Assembly: GCA_022793555.1 (NCBI GenBank)
Contig: JAAWDB010000074.1
Location: forward strand, 1-10,100
DNA: 10,100 bases
Source: Bacilli bacterium
Lineage (GTDB): Bacteria; Bacillota_I; Bacilli_A; RF39; UBA660
Direction: 5' to 3'
Positions 1 to 7,325 of this stretch are shown piece after piece; position 1 is the stretch's first letter, and each line of letters opens with the position of its first letter. The translations under genes were made by a program, and so were the position numbers. The notes beneath the pieces are model-generated. The model did no database searches. It saw nothing but the letters and a program-made list of their open reading frames with translations, and was not told the origin of the DNA.

Positions 1-1671
1 GAATATAACAAATGGTTAAAACAAAATGAAACCTTTAGTGAAGAAAGTGAGTTATCCTATAATCCACTAATTTCTCTTCTAATTCCCGTTTATAATATTG
101 GTAGAGCTTATTTAAGTGAATGCATTGATTCTCTTTTAAATCAAACGTATCAAAATTTTGAGATTATTTTAGTAGATGATTGCTCTACAAAAGAAGAAAC
201 CAAAGAAACCTTAAAAGAATATGAAAAAAAGGATTCTCGGATTATTGTCAAATATCGTAAGAAAAATGGTCATATTTCAGCTACAACGAACGATGCCTTA
301 AAGCTTGCCAAAGGCGAATTTGTAGGACTTGTAGACAACGATGACACATTAGATAAACATGCATTATATGAAGTTGTAAAAGTTTTAAATGAAAATAAAA
401 AAATAGACATGATTTATTCCGATGAAGATAAAATTAACTTAAAAGGTGAACGCTGTGATCCAAACTTTAAATCAGATTTTGCTCCAGACTCCCTATTAAG
501 TAGTAATTATATTTGCCATTTTACCGTATTAAGAAAAAGTATTATGGATAAAATTGGCGGATTCAGAATTGGCTATGAAGGTGCTCAAGATTATGATTTA
601 TTCTTAAGATTTACTGAACAAACCAACAATATTTATCATATTCCCAAAATACTATATCACTGGCGAATGGTAGAGGGTTCCACATCTATGGTGATTGATA
701 ACAAAAGCTATGCTCTAGAAAAAGGAAAACTGGCTTTAGAAGATGCCTTAAAACGAAGAAAAATAAAAGGTACCGTAAATATTAGTGATAATTGTCCTTA
801 TTATCAAATAGAATATGAAGTTCCCAAAAATGCCAAAGTTTCTATTATTATTCCAACCAAAGATCATGCTGATATTACGGAAAACTGCTTAAAATCGATT
901 TACGAAAAAACGACCTATACTAATTTTGAAATTATCTTAGTAAATAACAATAGCAGTGAAAAAGATTTATTTGATTTATTAGAAAAATACAAAAAAGAAC
1001 ATGACAATTTCCAAGTTGTTGATGCTAATTTTGAATTTAATTATTCTAAAATTAATAATTTGGCTGAAAAAAAAGCAACTGGCGACTATATCTTACTATT
1101 AAATAATGACGTCGAAGTGATTACACCAGATTGGTTAGAAAAAATGCTAGGATACGCTAGCCAAAAACATATCGGTGCCGTTGGTGTAAAATTATTGTAT
1201 CCGGATGAAACTGTACAACATGGAGGTGTCGTTTTAGGACTAGGTGGAGTTGCTGCTCATGTATTTTTAAATTCACCTAGGGATGCTTTAGTTTGGGGAG
1301 GACGTTTATCTGTTCCTTATAACTACAGTGCTGTAACCGCCGCATGTTTATTAATTGAACGAAAAAAGTGGAATGAAGTAAAAGGGTTAGAAGAAGATTT
1401 AAAAGTAGCATTTAACGATGTTGACTTTAATCTAAAACTATTAAAAAAAGGGTATTATAATGTCTTTCTTCCTACCGTAGAATTATATCATCATGAATCT
1501 AAATCTCGAGGACTAGATAATACAACCGAAAAATATAAGCGATTTGTTAGTGAAGTAAACTATATGACAGAAAAATGGGAAAAAGAATTAATGAATGATC
1601 GTTTCTACAATCCAAATTATAGTTTATTAAAAGATTATGTTTTGGATAAAAAGCCAGAAAGCCGAAAGTAG
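1..1671 (+). CDS. Tandem-domain family 2 glycosyltransferase (5' truncated by window)
   Basis: The reading frame is open from base 1 to a TAG stop, giving 556 visible residues; the true start lies upstream. Two GT-A type GT2 domains are visible. Domain 1 (about residues 22-240) opens with LISLLIPVYN, has a nucleotide-sugar/metal motif VDNDD with Asp at 112, 114 and 115, and an acceptor-side QDYD at 196-199. Domain 2 (about 279-510) opens with VSIIIPTKD, has LLNNDVE at 366-372 and NDVD at 472-475. No membrane segments are seen, so it is probably a cytoplasmic enzyme acting on a lipid-linked glycan. Tandem GT2 proteins of this kind usually build rhamnan, O-antigen-like or wall polysaccharides in Bacillota; the exact sugar and linkage cannot be read from sequence. 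The next gene, gtrA-like, starts 8 nt after the stop and its ribosome site overlaps this stop codon, so the two are co-transcribed. The ATG at 409 is internal, because domain 1 clearly extends upstream of it. Confidence 0.9.
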   Translation, partial: EYNKWLKQNETFSEESELSYNPLISLLIPVYNIGRAYLSECIDSLLNQTYQNFEIILVDDCSTKEETKETLKEYEKKDSRIIVKYRKKNGHISATTNDALKLAKGEFVGLVDNDDTLDKHALYEVVKVLNENKKIDMIYSDEDKINLKGERCDPNFKSDFAPDSLLSSNYICHFTVLRKSIMDKIGGFRIGYEGAQDYDLFLRFTEQTNNIYHIPKILYHWRMVEGSTSMVIDNKSYALEKGKLALEDALKRRKIKGTVNISDNCPYYQIEYEVPKNAKVSIIIPTKDHADITENCLKSIYEKTTYTNFEIILVNNNSSEKDLFDLLEKYKKEHDNFQVVDANFEFNYSKINNLAEKKATGDYILLLNNDVEVITPDWLEKMLGYASQKHIGAVGVKLLYPDETVQHGGVVLGLGGVAAHVFLNSPRDALVWGGRLSVPYNYSAVTAACLLIERKKWNEVKGLEEDLKVAFNDVDFNLKLLKKGYYNVFLPTVELYHHESKSRGLDNTTEKYKRFVSEVNYMTEKWEKELMNDRFYNPNYSLLKDYVLDKKPESRK

Positions 1672-1679
1672 GAAAACAT

Positions 1680-2087
1680 ATGATAAAAAAACTATTGCAA
1701 AGACAAGAATTTCGCTTTCTTCTCGTCGGCGGGTTAAATACCTTTGTGGGTTATGGCGTTTATGCCGTATTGTTACTATTTAATATCAATTATCTAGTTG
1801 CTAACACCATTTCAACTATCATCGGTATTGGTCACAGTTATCTGTGGAATCGTTTTTATACCTTTAAAAGTAAAGAAAAAGCGGGTAAAGAATTATTAAA
1901 ATTTGTATCAGTTTATGTTGCTAGTTATATTATTGGAACCATAACGCTTTTTACTTTTAAAAGCATTTTAAATATTAGTCCTTATATCGCTGGATTATTA
2001 AACCTAGTAATTACAACATTAATTAGCTGGTTTGGGCATAAAAACTTTAGTTTTCGAAAACAGGAGGTTCAACATGACAAAAAATAA
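1680..2087 (+). CDS. GtrA-like polyprenyl-phosphate-sugar flippase
   Basis: A 135-residue protein with about four hydrophobic segments (roughly 12-33, 36-54, 73-94 and 101-118), the usual size and topology of the GtrA family. Hallmarks are the N-terminal FRFLLVGGLNT (11-21), the loop SYLWNRFYTFKS (53-64) and the C-terminal SWFGHKNFSFR (116-126). In characterised systems GtrA proteins are thought to flip undecaprenyl-phosphate-linked sugars across the membrane for use by an outer-face glycosyltransferase; this member's substrate is inferred from its GtrB and GT-C neighbours. An AGTAGGA ribosome site at 1667-1673 lies 6 nt before the ATG and overlaps the stop of the upstream GT2 gene. The last 14 nt overlap the next gene, suggesting translational coupling. 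Family assignment is secure; direction and cargo of transport are inference. Confidence 0.9.
   Translation: MIKKLLQRQEFRFLLVGGLNTFVGYGVYAVLLLFNINYLVANTISTIIGIGHSYLWNRFYTFKSKEKAGKELLKFVSVYVASYIIGTITLFTFKSILNISPYIAGLLNLVITTLISWFGHKNFSFRKQEVQHDKK
2062..2067 (+). promoter_or_regulatory. Strong Shine-Dalgarno AGGAGG that decides the GT-C start
   Basis: A perfect AGGAGG sits 6 nt before the ATG at 2074 and lies inside the end of the gtrA-like gene. The upstream in-frame ATG at 2032 has no comparable site, so 2074 is the better start. The site is the strongest in the operon. Confidence 0.85.
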
Positions 2088-3429
2088 TGAAAAAGTCCTA
2101 AAAAAAGAATGGATCATAGCACTATCTATTTTTGCGCTATGCTTTTTAATATTTCTTTATGGGGATATTTTAATTACTACCAATACTTCAATTACTTTTG
2201 ATAAATTATTATTTCAGGGGAAGCTTTATCATTTATATGAAGCCTCTTATAAAACCTTTGGTGGCATTTTATTAGATTCCTATATTACATACGATTTTCC
2301 CATCTACATTTTTTTTGGAATATGGAATTTACCATTATTAATTCTTACTAAAATTACGGGATTTTATTGGGTAGAGAGCTACGGTGCTATTCTCTATGCT
2401 AAACTTTTTTTAGTAGCTTTGATGATCATTCTTTTTAAAGTAATGAAAAAGATTATAAATCACTTTAAATTATCCCAAGAAGACAATAAAATGTATCAAT
2501 ACTTATTTATTAGTTCTTCATTAACGATTATGGTTATTGCCATGTTTGCAGGATATGATATCTTATCACTAGTTTTCACTATGCTGGGTATCTACTATTA
2601 TTTAAAAGATGATTTGCCCAAATTTACATTATTTTTTGCTATTGCCATTTCTGTAAAATTGTTTGCACTTTTAATATTTATTCCATTACTTTTATTAAAA
2701 GAAAAAAATATTGGCAAAATTATTGGTTATTCACTTTTGGCCATTAGTCTAGTAATTATTCCGAAAATCATTTATCGAAATGCTCCAATGTATCAAATAT
2801 CGATGAACTCATTTGAAAACAACATGATGAATAAGCTAAATTTAAGTTATTTAATTACACCATTTGGAAATACTTCTATATTTACAACACTTTATGTTCT
2901 CATTTGTTGTTTTTGCTACGGAAAAAACATATCAGAAAAAAAATTAATAGACTTATATACCATGTATATTCCATTTGTGGTTTATGGATTATTTGCTATT
3001 TTTTGCGAAGTTCATCCCCAATGGGTAATTCTTTTAATTCCTTTTTTAATTTTTTTCTTAGTATATAACAAAGAAAATCGTAAAACGAATATTTTAATTG
3101 AATCAGTATTTTCAGCATCTTTCTTATATTTATTATACCAAATATATTACTGGGTTTTTTCACCTAATCTTATGAATATTATGATCGGTGAATTTATTCC
3201 TCAAAAAAATGGTGTCACAACCCTTCCAATTTTAGAGCAATTTAAAAATTATAATTCTTTATTTGGTGGTGCAGCACTAGCATTACTTCTATACTTATTT
3301 TGGATTAATCGTCCCGAAAAATTATTAAAACAAGAACAAAAAGAAAAATGGTGTCATTGGCTATTAATGGCAAGATCTTGTATCATTGTACCATTTGCAG
3401 CCATTATAATTTACTATTATTTTCGTTAA
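2074..3429 (+). CDS. Multi-pass GT-C-like membrane glycosyltransferase (uncharacterised)
   Basis: A 451-residue, very hydrophobic protein with roughly 10-13 membrane segments: one at about 13-36, then a long first extracytoplasmic loop (about 37-72), then helices across about 74-450. This layout is typical of GT-C enzymes, which use polyprenyl-phosphate sugars on the outer face of the membrane. The loop-1 region ends in YDFPIYIFFGIWNLP (73-87), and a polar EVHPQW motif (312-317) sits between two late helices; both resemble conserved points in Bacillota membrane proteins of unknown function found in glycan clusters. I cannot assign a Pfam family with certainty. The start at 2074 is chosen for the AGGAGG site; starting at 2032 would add 14 residues encoded inside gtrA. 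It lies between gtrA-like and gtrB-like genes, so a transferase role in the same lipid-sugar pathway is the natural inference. An alternative is a polymerase or transporter for the same glycan. Confidence 0.75.
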   Translation: MTKNNEKVLKKEWIIALSIFALCFLIFLYGDILITTNTSITFDKLLFQGKLYHLYEASYKTFGGILLDSYITYDFPIYIFFGIWNLPLLILTKITGFYWVESYGAILYAKLFLVALMIILFKVMKKIINHFKLSQEDNKMYQYLFISSSLTIMVIAMFAGYDILSLVFTMLGIYYYLKDDLPKFTLFFAIAISVKLFALLIFIPLLLLKEKNIGKIIGYSLLAISLVIIPKIIYRNAPMYQISMNSFENNMMNKLNLSYLITPFGNTSIFTTLYVLICCFCYGKNISEKKLIDLYTMYIPFVVYGLFAIFCEVHPQWVILLIPFLIFFLVYNKENRKTNILIESVFSASFLYLLYQIYYWVFSPNLMNIMIGEFIPQKNGVTTLPILEQFKNYNSLFGGAALALLLYLFWINRPEKLLKQEQKEKWCHWLLMARSCIIVPFAAIIIYYYFR

Positions 3430-3445
3430 GAAAAGAGGTATTGTG

Positions 3446-4402
3446 ATGAAAAAAACGATTAGTATTATGGTTCCAACCTATAATGAAGAAGAAAATGTAG
3501 TACTTATGCATCAAGCATTAGTAAAAATGTTTCAAAAAGATTTACCAAATTATAATTATGAGATTCTCTTCATTGATAATAAGTCAAAAGATAATACGCG
3601 AAAATTGTTGCGTCAGATTTGTGAAAAAGATAAAAATGTCAAAGCCATTTTTAATGCGCAAAACTTTGGACAATTTAATAGTCCTTATTATGGATTAATT
3701 AATACTTCAGGAGACTGTACCATTGGAATGGCTGCTGATTTTCAAGACCCAATCGATATGATACCTAAGTTTGTTAAAAGTTGGGAAGAAGGATATAAAA
3801 TTGTTATCGGTATAAAAAATCAAAGTAAAGAAAGTAAAATCATGTATTTCTTAAGAAGCTTATACTATAAAATGATCAAGAAATTTTCTGAAGTAGAACA
3901 AATCGAGCACTTTACTGGTTTTGGTTTATACGATAAAAGATTTATTGAAGTATTAAAAAATTTAGATGACCCAGATCCTTATTTACGAGGTATTGTTTCA
4001 GAATTAGGTTTTGAGCGAAAGGAAATTCCCTTTACCCAACCTAAAAGAGAGCGGGGAAAATCAAGCAATAATTGGTATCGCTTATATGATGCTGGAATGT
4101 TAGGAATTACATCCTATACTAAAGTTGGACTTCGTATGGCCACAATTCTAGGATTTATTATTTCTGCCATTTCTGTAATTGTTGCACTCATCTATTTAGT
4201 TTTAAAGCTTTGTATGTGGAATTCTTTCCAAGCGGGAATTGCTCCTTTAATTATCGGTGTTTTCTTACTTGGTGGCATTCAAATCTTTTTCATTGGTTTC
4301 CTTGGTGAATACATTTTAAGTATAAACCAACGAATTATGCATCGCCCACTAGTTGTTGTAGAAGAAAAGTTAAATTTTAAGAAGAGTGAAAAAAATGAAT
4401 AA
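3446..4402 (+). CDS. GtrB/DPM1-like polyprenyl-phosphate glycosyltransferase
   Basis: A 318-residue protein with an N-terminal GT2 domain (about 4-225) and two C-terminal membrane helices (about 230-254 and 264-290), the usual GtrB architecture. It begins ISIMVPTYNEEENV, then shows IDNKSKDNT (43-51), NFGQ (73-76), the metal/nucleotide region AADFQDP (96-102) and a basic RERGKSS loop (201-207). The family transfers a sugar from a nucleotide donor to undecaprenyl phosphate on the cytoplasmic face; glucose or a similar hexose is an inference from the GtrII neighbour. The canonical DxDxQDP is reduced to AxDxQDP, because Ala96 replaces the first Asp. GTG at 3443 and ATG at 3446 are both in frame; ATG is preferred because the AAAGAGG site at 3432-3438 is 7 nt upstream of it. 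The end overlaps the next gene by 8 nt. Confidence 0.9.
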   Translation: MKKTISIMVPTYNEEENVVLMHQALVKMFQKDLPNYNYEILFIDNKSKDNTRKLLRQICEKDKNVKAIFNAQNFGQFNSPYYGLINTSGDCTIGMAADFQDPIDMIPKFVKSWEEGYKIVIGIKNQSKESKIMYFLRSLYYKMIKKFSEVEQIEHFTGFGLYDKRFIEVLKNLDDPDPYLRGIVSELGFERKEIPFTQPKRERGKSSNNWYRLYDAGMLGITSYTKVGLRMATILGFIISAISVIVALIYLVLKLCMWNSFQAGIAPLIIGVFLLGGIQIFFIGFLGEYILSINQRIMHRPLVVVEEKLNFKKSEKNE

Positions 4403-5834
4403 AATTAAAGCACATAAAGAAGTTCTCATCACTTCTTTTTTAATCATAATAATTGCCTACAGCATCAAACTTTTTTCTTATAGTTATTCGATTGACACCG
4501 AAATTTATCTGGTTCATAAACTAGAAATGTTAACCTCTTGGCTCGCTATTAATCGATTTTCTTTAGTTGCTTTAAAATACTTAACAAGTTGGTTACCATT
4601 TTATCTTCCACTAATAAATTGGCTAACGGTTATCTTATTCTTTTTAAGTAATTTATTCGCTTGCTATAACTTATCGCAAATAAGTGATAAATTTAAAGAG
4701 AAAAAATTAGCTATTTTCTTTATTAGTATCCTATCAACATCGCCCATTTTTTTAGAACAGTTCAATTTTACCTTACAGAGTATGGAAGTAGCCTTTTGCT
4801 TAAATATTTTTCAACTTGCAATCTTTTTTCTGATCAAGTACACTTCTAAATTTCAAGGAAAGTATGCAATATTTACAACCATTTTATTGTCATTTTGCAT
4901 AGGCTGCTATCAGTCATTTGTAACAATGTTTATAACCATGGCTATGATCATCGATTGGTTTTTAATAGAAAATAAAATTTCAAAGAAAGAAAATCAAAAA
5001 TACATTTTATCCACAATTGCTATTTTGCTTGTCTCATTAATTTTTTACGTAGTTCTTGGAAAAATAGTGTTGTCTATTTTTCAGGTTTCTTCTTCAGGAT
5101 ATTTAAAAAGTCAAATCGGTTGGCTTAATGGCAATTTTTTAACAAGTTTAGTAAATGTTTTAAAAAGTGGTGTTCGTAGTTATTTTGGTTTTTTATTTCA
5201 CTTACCATCATTTACTATACTAAATGCTTTTTTCTTCCTTTTTGCTTTAGTTAAAATCGGAAAGCTATTAAAAAATAAACAATATTTTCAAACTTTATTG
5301 ATCCTTGGTATTCTAATTTCTCCCTTAATAATGTCGATAGCACTTGGTAACCCAGAACCCATTCGTGCTTGCTTAAATCTTCCCTTAACTTTATCATTTC
5401 TTTTAATACTAACTTGGCAAGACAAAAAATGGTATCAAATAATAATTGGCGTTTTATTAATAATTCAAATAGGAACTATGTTATGTTTTGAATACTTCGA
5501 TTTAAAAAGATACCAAAATGATGTTTCGTTTGCTAATGAAATTGCTGATAAAGTCAAAGATTATACCAAAGATCATGCGCTCGTTTTTGTTGGAAGCAAA
5601 GATACTTCTCATAATCAAAAAATGATTAAAGGAGAAGTAATGGGCTATTCTTTCTTTGATTATTATGGTTTGAGCGATCGAGCAACCACATTTATGGAAT
5701 CCTTAGGATTAGATATTTACGGTGACTTAAATTATGTGAAAGAGGCAGAAATTTTAGTTAAAGATCGTCCAAGTTATCCAGATGAATCAAGTATTTTAAT
5801 CACGGATACTCATATTATCATCAAACTTTCTTAA
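4395..5834 (+). CDS. GtrII-type membrane glucosyltransferase (Glucos_trans_II family)
   Basis: A 479-residue multi-pass membrane protein with an N-terminal helix (about 9-30), many helices up to about residue 370, then a short soluble C-terminal domain (about 375-479). The first outer loop carries SIDTE (32-36) followed by SWLAINRFSL (48-57), the pattern I associate with Glucos_trans_II proteins. The tail (RPSYPDESS, then ITDTHIIIKLS) also matches how that family ends. Characterised Gtr enzymes of this type add a glucosyl side group from undecaprenyl-phosphate-glucose to O-antigen repeats in Gram-negatives; in a Gram-positive the acceptor would be a wall polysaccharide or teichoic acid (inference). 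An in-frame GTG at 4386 is possible, but ATG 4395 has GAAGAG at 4381-4386 with an 8-nt spacer, so it is preferred. It overlaps the gtrB-like gene by 8 nt and is the last gene of the operon; no convincing terminator follows. Confidence 0.82.
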   Translation: MNKIKAHKEVLITSFLIIIIAYSIKLFSYSYSIDTEIYLVHKLEMLTSWLAINRFSLVALKYLTSWLPFYLPLINWLTVILFFLSNLFACYNLSQISDKFKEKKLAIFFISILSTSPIFLEQFNFTLQSMEVAFCLNIFQLAIFFLIKYTSKFQGKYAIFTTILLSFCIGCYQSFVTMFITMAMIIDWFLIENKISKKENQKYILSTIAILLVSLIFYVVLGKIVLSIFQVSSSGYLKSQIGWLNGNFLTSLVNVLKSGVRSYFGFLFHLPSFTILNAFFFLFALVKIGKLLKNKQYFQTLLILGILISPLIMSIALGNPEPIRACLNLPLTLSFLLILTWQDKKWYQIIIGVLLIIQIGTMLCFEYFDLKRYQNDVSFANEIADKVKDYTKDHALVFVGSKDTSHNQKMIKGEVMGYSFFDYYGLSDRATTFMESLGLDIYGDLNYVKEAEILVKDRPSYPDESSILITDTHIIIKLS

Positions 5835-5862
5835 GTTAATCAAAGACTATTTTAAATTCTTT

Positions 5863-5891
5863 TTTACGGAAATAAAATAGTATGATATAAT
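5863..5891 (+). promoter_or_regulatory. Sigma-A-like promoter for the 5916 gene
   Basis: TTTACG (5863-5868) is separated by exactly 17 nt from TATAAT (5886-5891), and TG at 5883-5884 makes it an extended -10. The expected transcription start is near 5898, about 18 nt before the ATG. This separates the gene from the glycan operon. Confidence 0.75.
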
Positions 5892-5915
5892 AAAAAAATA
5901 AAAGAGGGTATAGAA

Positions 5916-6563
5916 ATGGCGAAAATGAAAAAGAAATATAAAATAACCTTAATAATTATAGCTACTTTTATTATTGTTTGCATTTTAGGATTTATCCTTT
6001 TTCTATTTGTGTTAAAACCACAAAAAGAAGAAGAGCCTCCAATCACAAATACTGCTACCATAACAAATAAAATCGAAGGCTATGACTATACTCTAGATGA
6101 CCGAGATACCACGCTTTTTGAAGAATTATTTAAAGAATTAAAAGAAAATTTAGAAAGTAGTGAAGTAAACGAAGAAGAATATGCAAGTACTTTAGCCAAA
6201 CTATTCATAGTTGATTTATTTACGATTGATAATAAAACTAGCAAATATGATATTGGAGGGCTTGAATATCTTCATGCTGACGCCAAAGAATCATTCCGTT
6301 CTAAAATACTAGATACGATTTATAAAACGGTAGAAGATAATTCCGACAAAGAAAGAAAACAAAGTCTTCCTATAGTGAAAACTATTGAAGTAACAAACAT
6401 AGAAAAAACAACTTATAAAAAAGAAAACAATACTCAGGAAGCCTATGAAATAGAGCTTTCATGGACCTACGAAAAAGATTTAGGATACGATAATGATGCT
6501 AAAATAACCATGATAAAGGAAGAAAACAAATTAAGTATAGTATCTTATAGTAAAGCAAAATAA
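5916..6563 (+). CDS. Membrane-anchored extracytoplasmic protein of unknown function
   Basis: A 215-residue protein with a basic N-terminus (MAKMKKKYK), one strong hydrophobic helix (about 10-33) and a long, highly charged domain rich in Lys and Glu. The topology is probably a single N-terminal anchor with the domain outside. A Cys at 22 lies within the helix, but the preceding residues (IIV) do not make a lipobox, so it is not a clear lipoprotein. A helical stretch (about 66-100) with AKLFIVDLFTIDNK (94-107) and DIGGLEYL (112-119) leads to C-terminal predicted beta strands (about 155-212). The order alpha then beta, at this size, would suit an NTF2-like fold, but that is a guess. I recognise no named family. 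The start is supported by AAGAGGG at 5902-5908, 7 nt before the ATG. It has its own promoter and no partner gene sharing its transcript. Confidence 0.82.
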   Translation: MAKMKKKYKITLIIIATFIIVCILGFILFLFVLKPQKEEEPPITNTATITNKIEGYDYTLDDRDTTLFEELFKELKENLESSEVNEEEYASTLAKLFIVDLFTIDNKTSKYDIGGLEYLHADAKESFRSKILDTIYKTVEDNSDKERKQSLPIVKTIEVTNIEKTTYKKENNTQEAYEIELSWTYEKDLGYDNDAKITMIKEENKLSIVSYSKAK

Positions 6564-6572
6564 ATTAGAATA

Positions 6573-6601
6573 TTGTGTAAAATAAAAAAATAAGTTATAA
6601 T
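6573..6601 (+). promoter_or_regulatory. Probable promoter for the 6625 gene
   Basis: A perfect TATAAT (6596-6601) has a weak -35 TTGTGT (6573-6578) at 17-nt spacing. The expected start near 6608 would give a leader of about 17 nt containing the GGGAG ribosome site at 6614-6618. Confidence 0.62.
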
Positions 6602-6624
6602 AAAGTAAGATAAGGGAGATTCGT

Positions 6625-7272
6625 ATGAATACTAATAAAGAAATGAAAAATCATATCATTAAAATTGGAATCTTAGTTGTATCCATAGTTACTATCGGAA
6701 TTAGTATGACTTATGCTTATTATACAGCTAAAATAAGCGGTAATTCTACTATCGATGATATTAGTGCTGCAGAATTTCATATTACAAGCACTTTAGCTGA
6801 TTCAACTGCGATATCTAATATGACTATGCATTTGATCGATGCCAGTGAAATTGATTTACATGCTGATAAGGTTGAATTTTCAGTAACTAATTCAGCTACA
6901 TCTACTGTAAGTGGTCAATATTACGTTTATTTAGTAGATGTATCTATTACCAAAAATTTATATAGTAAATACTTTAAATGGCAGTTAGTCCGTAAAACTT
7001 CATTGGGAGAATCTGTTATAGATAGTGGCAATTTTGAAAATGTTGTTCGTACGGATCAAGAAGTTCCTGGAGAAGGTTCCAATGCTCTAACTTCAGTAGA
7101 TAAAATTTCTTTAAATAAAGTCGCCTTAGAAATTCCAAAAGATACTACCGATAATTTAATTTTCCGTCTTTGGCTTGAAAATGATCCTGATTTAAATCAA
7201 GTTGATTTAACCAATGGTTCTTTCCAAGCGAAACTAAAAATTGAAGCAACGCCAAAAAGTCAGAATCATTAA
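6625..7272 (+). CDS. Secreted/anchored protein with TasA/camelysin-like N-terminus
   Basis: A 215-residue protein. Residues 1-10 are polar and basic, a hydrophobic segment spans about 11-28, and SMTYAYYTAKISGN follows at 27-40. An 'AYxYFT/YYT...GN' junction after a short hydrophobic segment is typical of TasA/CotN/camelysin-like surface proteins, which are processed by SipW-type signal peptidases; a cut after Ala31 is plausible. The remainder is Ser/Thr/Asn-rich with alternating beta-type stretches (for example VEFSVTNSA, 87-95, and QYYVYLVDVSI, 102-112) and has no Cys, consistent with a beta-sandwich extracellular domain. A role in fibres or surface matrix is inferred only from this resemblance; no SipW gene is in the window. 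It is preceded by its own promoter and ribosome site and ends in a small terminator overlapping the stop codon. A non-fibre extracellular protein of unknown role is equally possible. Confidence 0.8.
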   Translation: MNTNKEMKNHIIKIGILVVSIVTIGISMTYAYYTAKISGNSTIDDISAAEFHITSTLADSTAISNMTMHLIDASEIDLHADKVEFSVTNSATSTVSGQYYVYLVDVSITKNLYSKYFKWQLVRKTSLGESVIDSGNFENVVRTDQEVPGEGSNALTSVDKISLNKVALEIPKDTTDNLIFRLWLENDPDLNQVDLTNGSFQAKLKIEATPKSQNH

Positions 7273-7287
7273 GATTCTTTTTCTTTT
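7262..7287 (+). terminator. Small intrinsic terminator overlapping the stop codon
   Basis: AGAATC (7262-7267) pairs with GATTCT (7273-7278) around a 5-nt loop, followed by a T-rich run (7279-7287, one C interruption). The TAA stop (7270-7272) is in the loop. The 6-bp stem has only two G-C pairs, so efficiency may be modest. Confidence 0.6.
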
Positions 7288-7297
7288 ACTAAAAATT

Positions 7298-7306
7298 TGC
7301 TATAAT
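7298..7306 (+). promoter_or_regulatory. Extended -10 promoter of the ZIP/patatin unit
   Basis: TGCTATAAT (7298-7306) is a perfect extended -10. No good -35 is present at 17 nt (TTTTTC, 7278-7283), which extended -10 promoters tolerate. The expected start near 7313 lies almost on the ribosome site, and it rules out the in-frame ATG at 7305 as a translation start from this promoter. Confidence 0.68.
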
Positions 7307-7312
7307 GTCCAT

Positions 7313-7320
7313 GGAAGTGA
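7313..7320 (+). promoter_or_regulatory. Shine-Dalgarno GGAAGTGA that favours GTG 7326
   Basis: GGAAGTGA matches the 16S-complementary GGAGGTGA at 7 of 8 positions and lies 5 nt before GTG 7326. The ATGs at 7305 and 7311 and the GTG at 7317 have no ribosome site of their own. Confidence 0.65.
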
Positions 7321-7325
7321 TTGCT

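Noticed and set aside
2032..2073. 14-codon upstream extension of the GT-C-like frame
   Set aside because: It lies inside gtrA and has no ribosome site, whereas AGGAGG precedes ATG 2074 at ideal spacing.
5824..5837. Possible terminator hairpin (AACTT / AAGTT) at the end of the glycan operon
   Set aside because: The stem is only 5 bp and AT-rich and is not followed by a T-run at the right distance.
5970..5990. Possible lipobox around Cys22 of the 5916 protein
   Set aside because: The residue before the Cys is Val, not Gly/Ala/Ser, and the Cys lies mid-helix.
5864..6061. Minus-strand open frame of 65 codons
   Set aside because: It is antisense to the start of the 5916 gene and mirrors its hydrophobic helix; there is no ribosome site and no domain.
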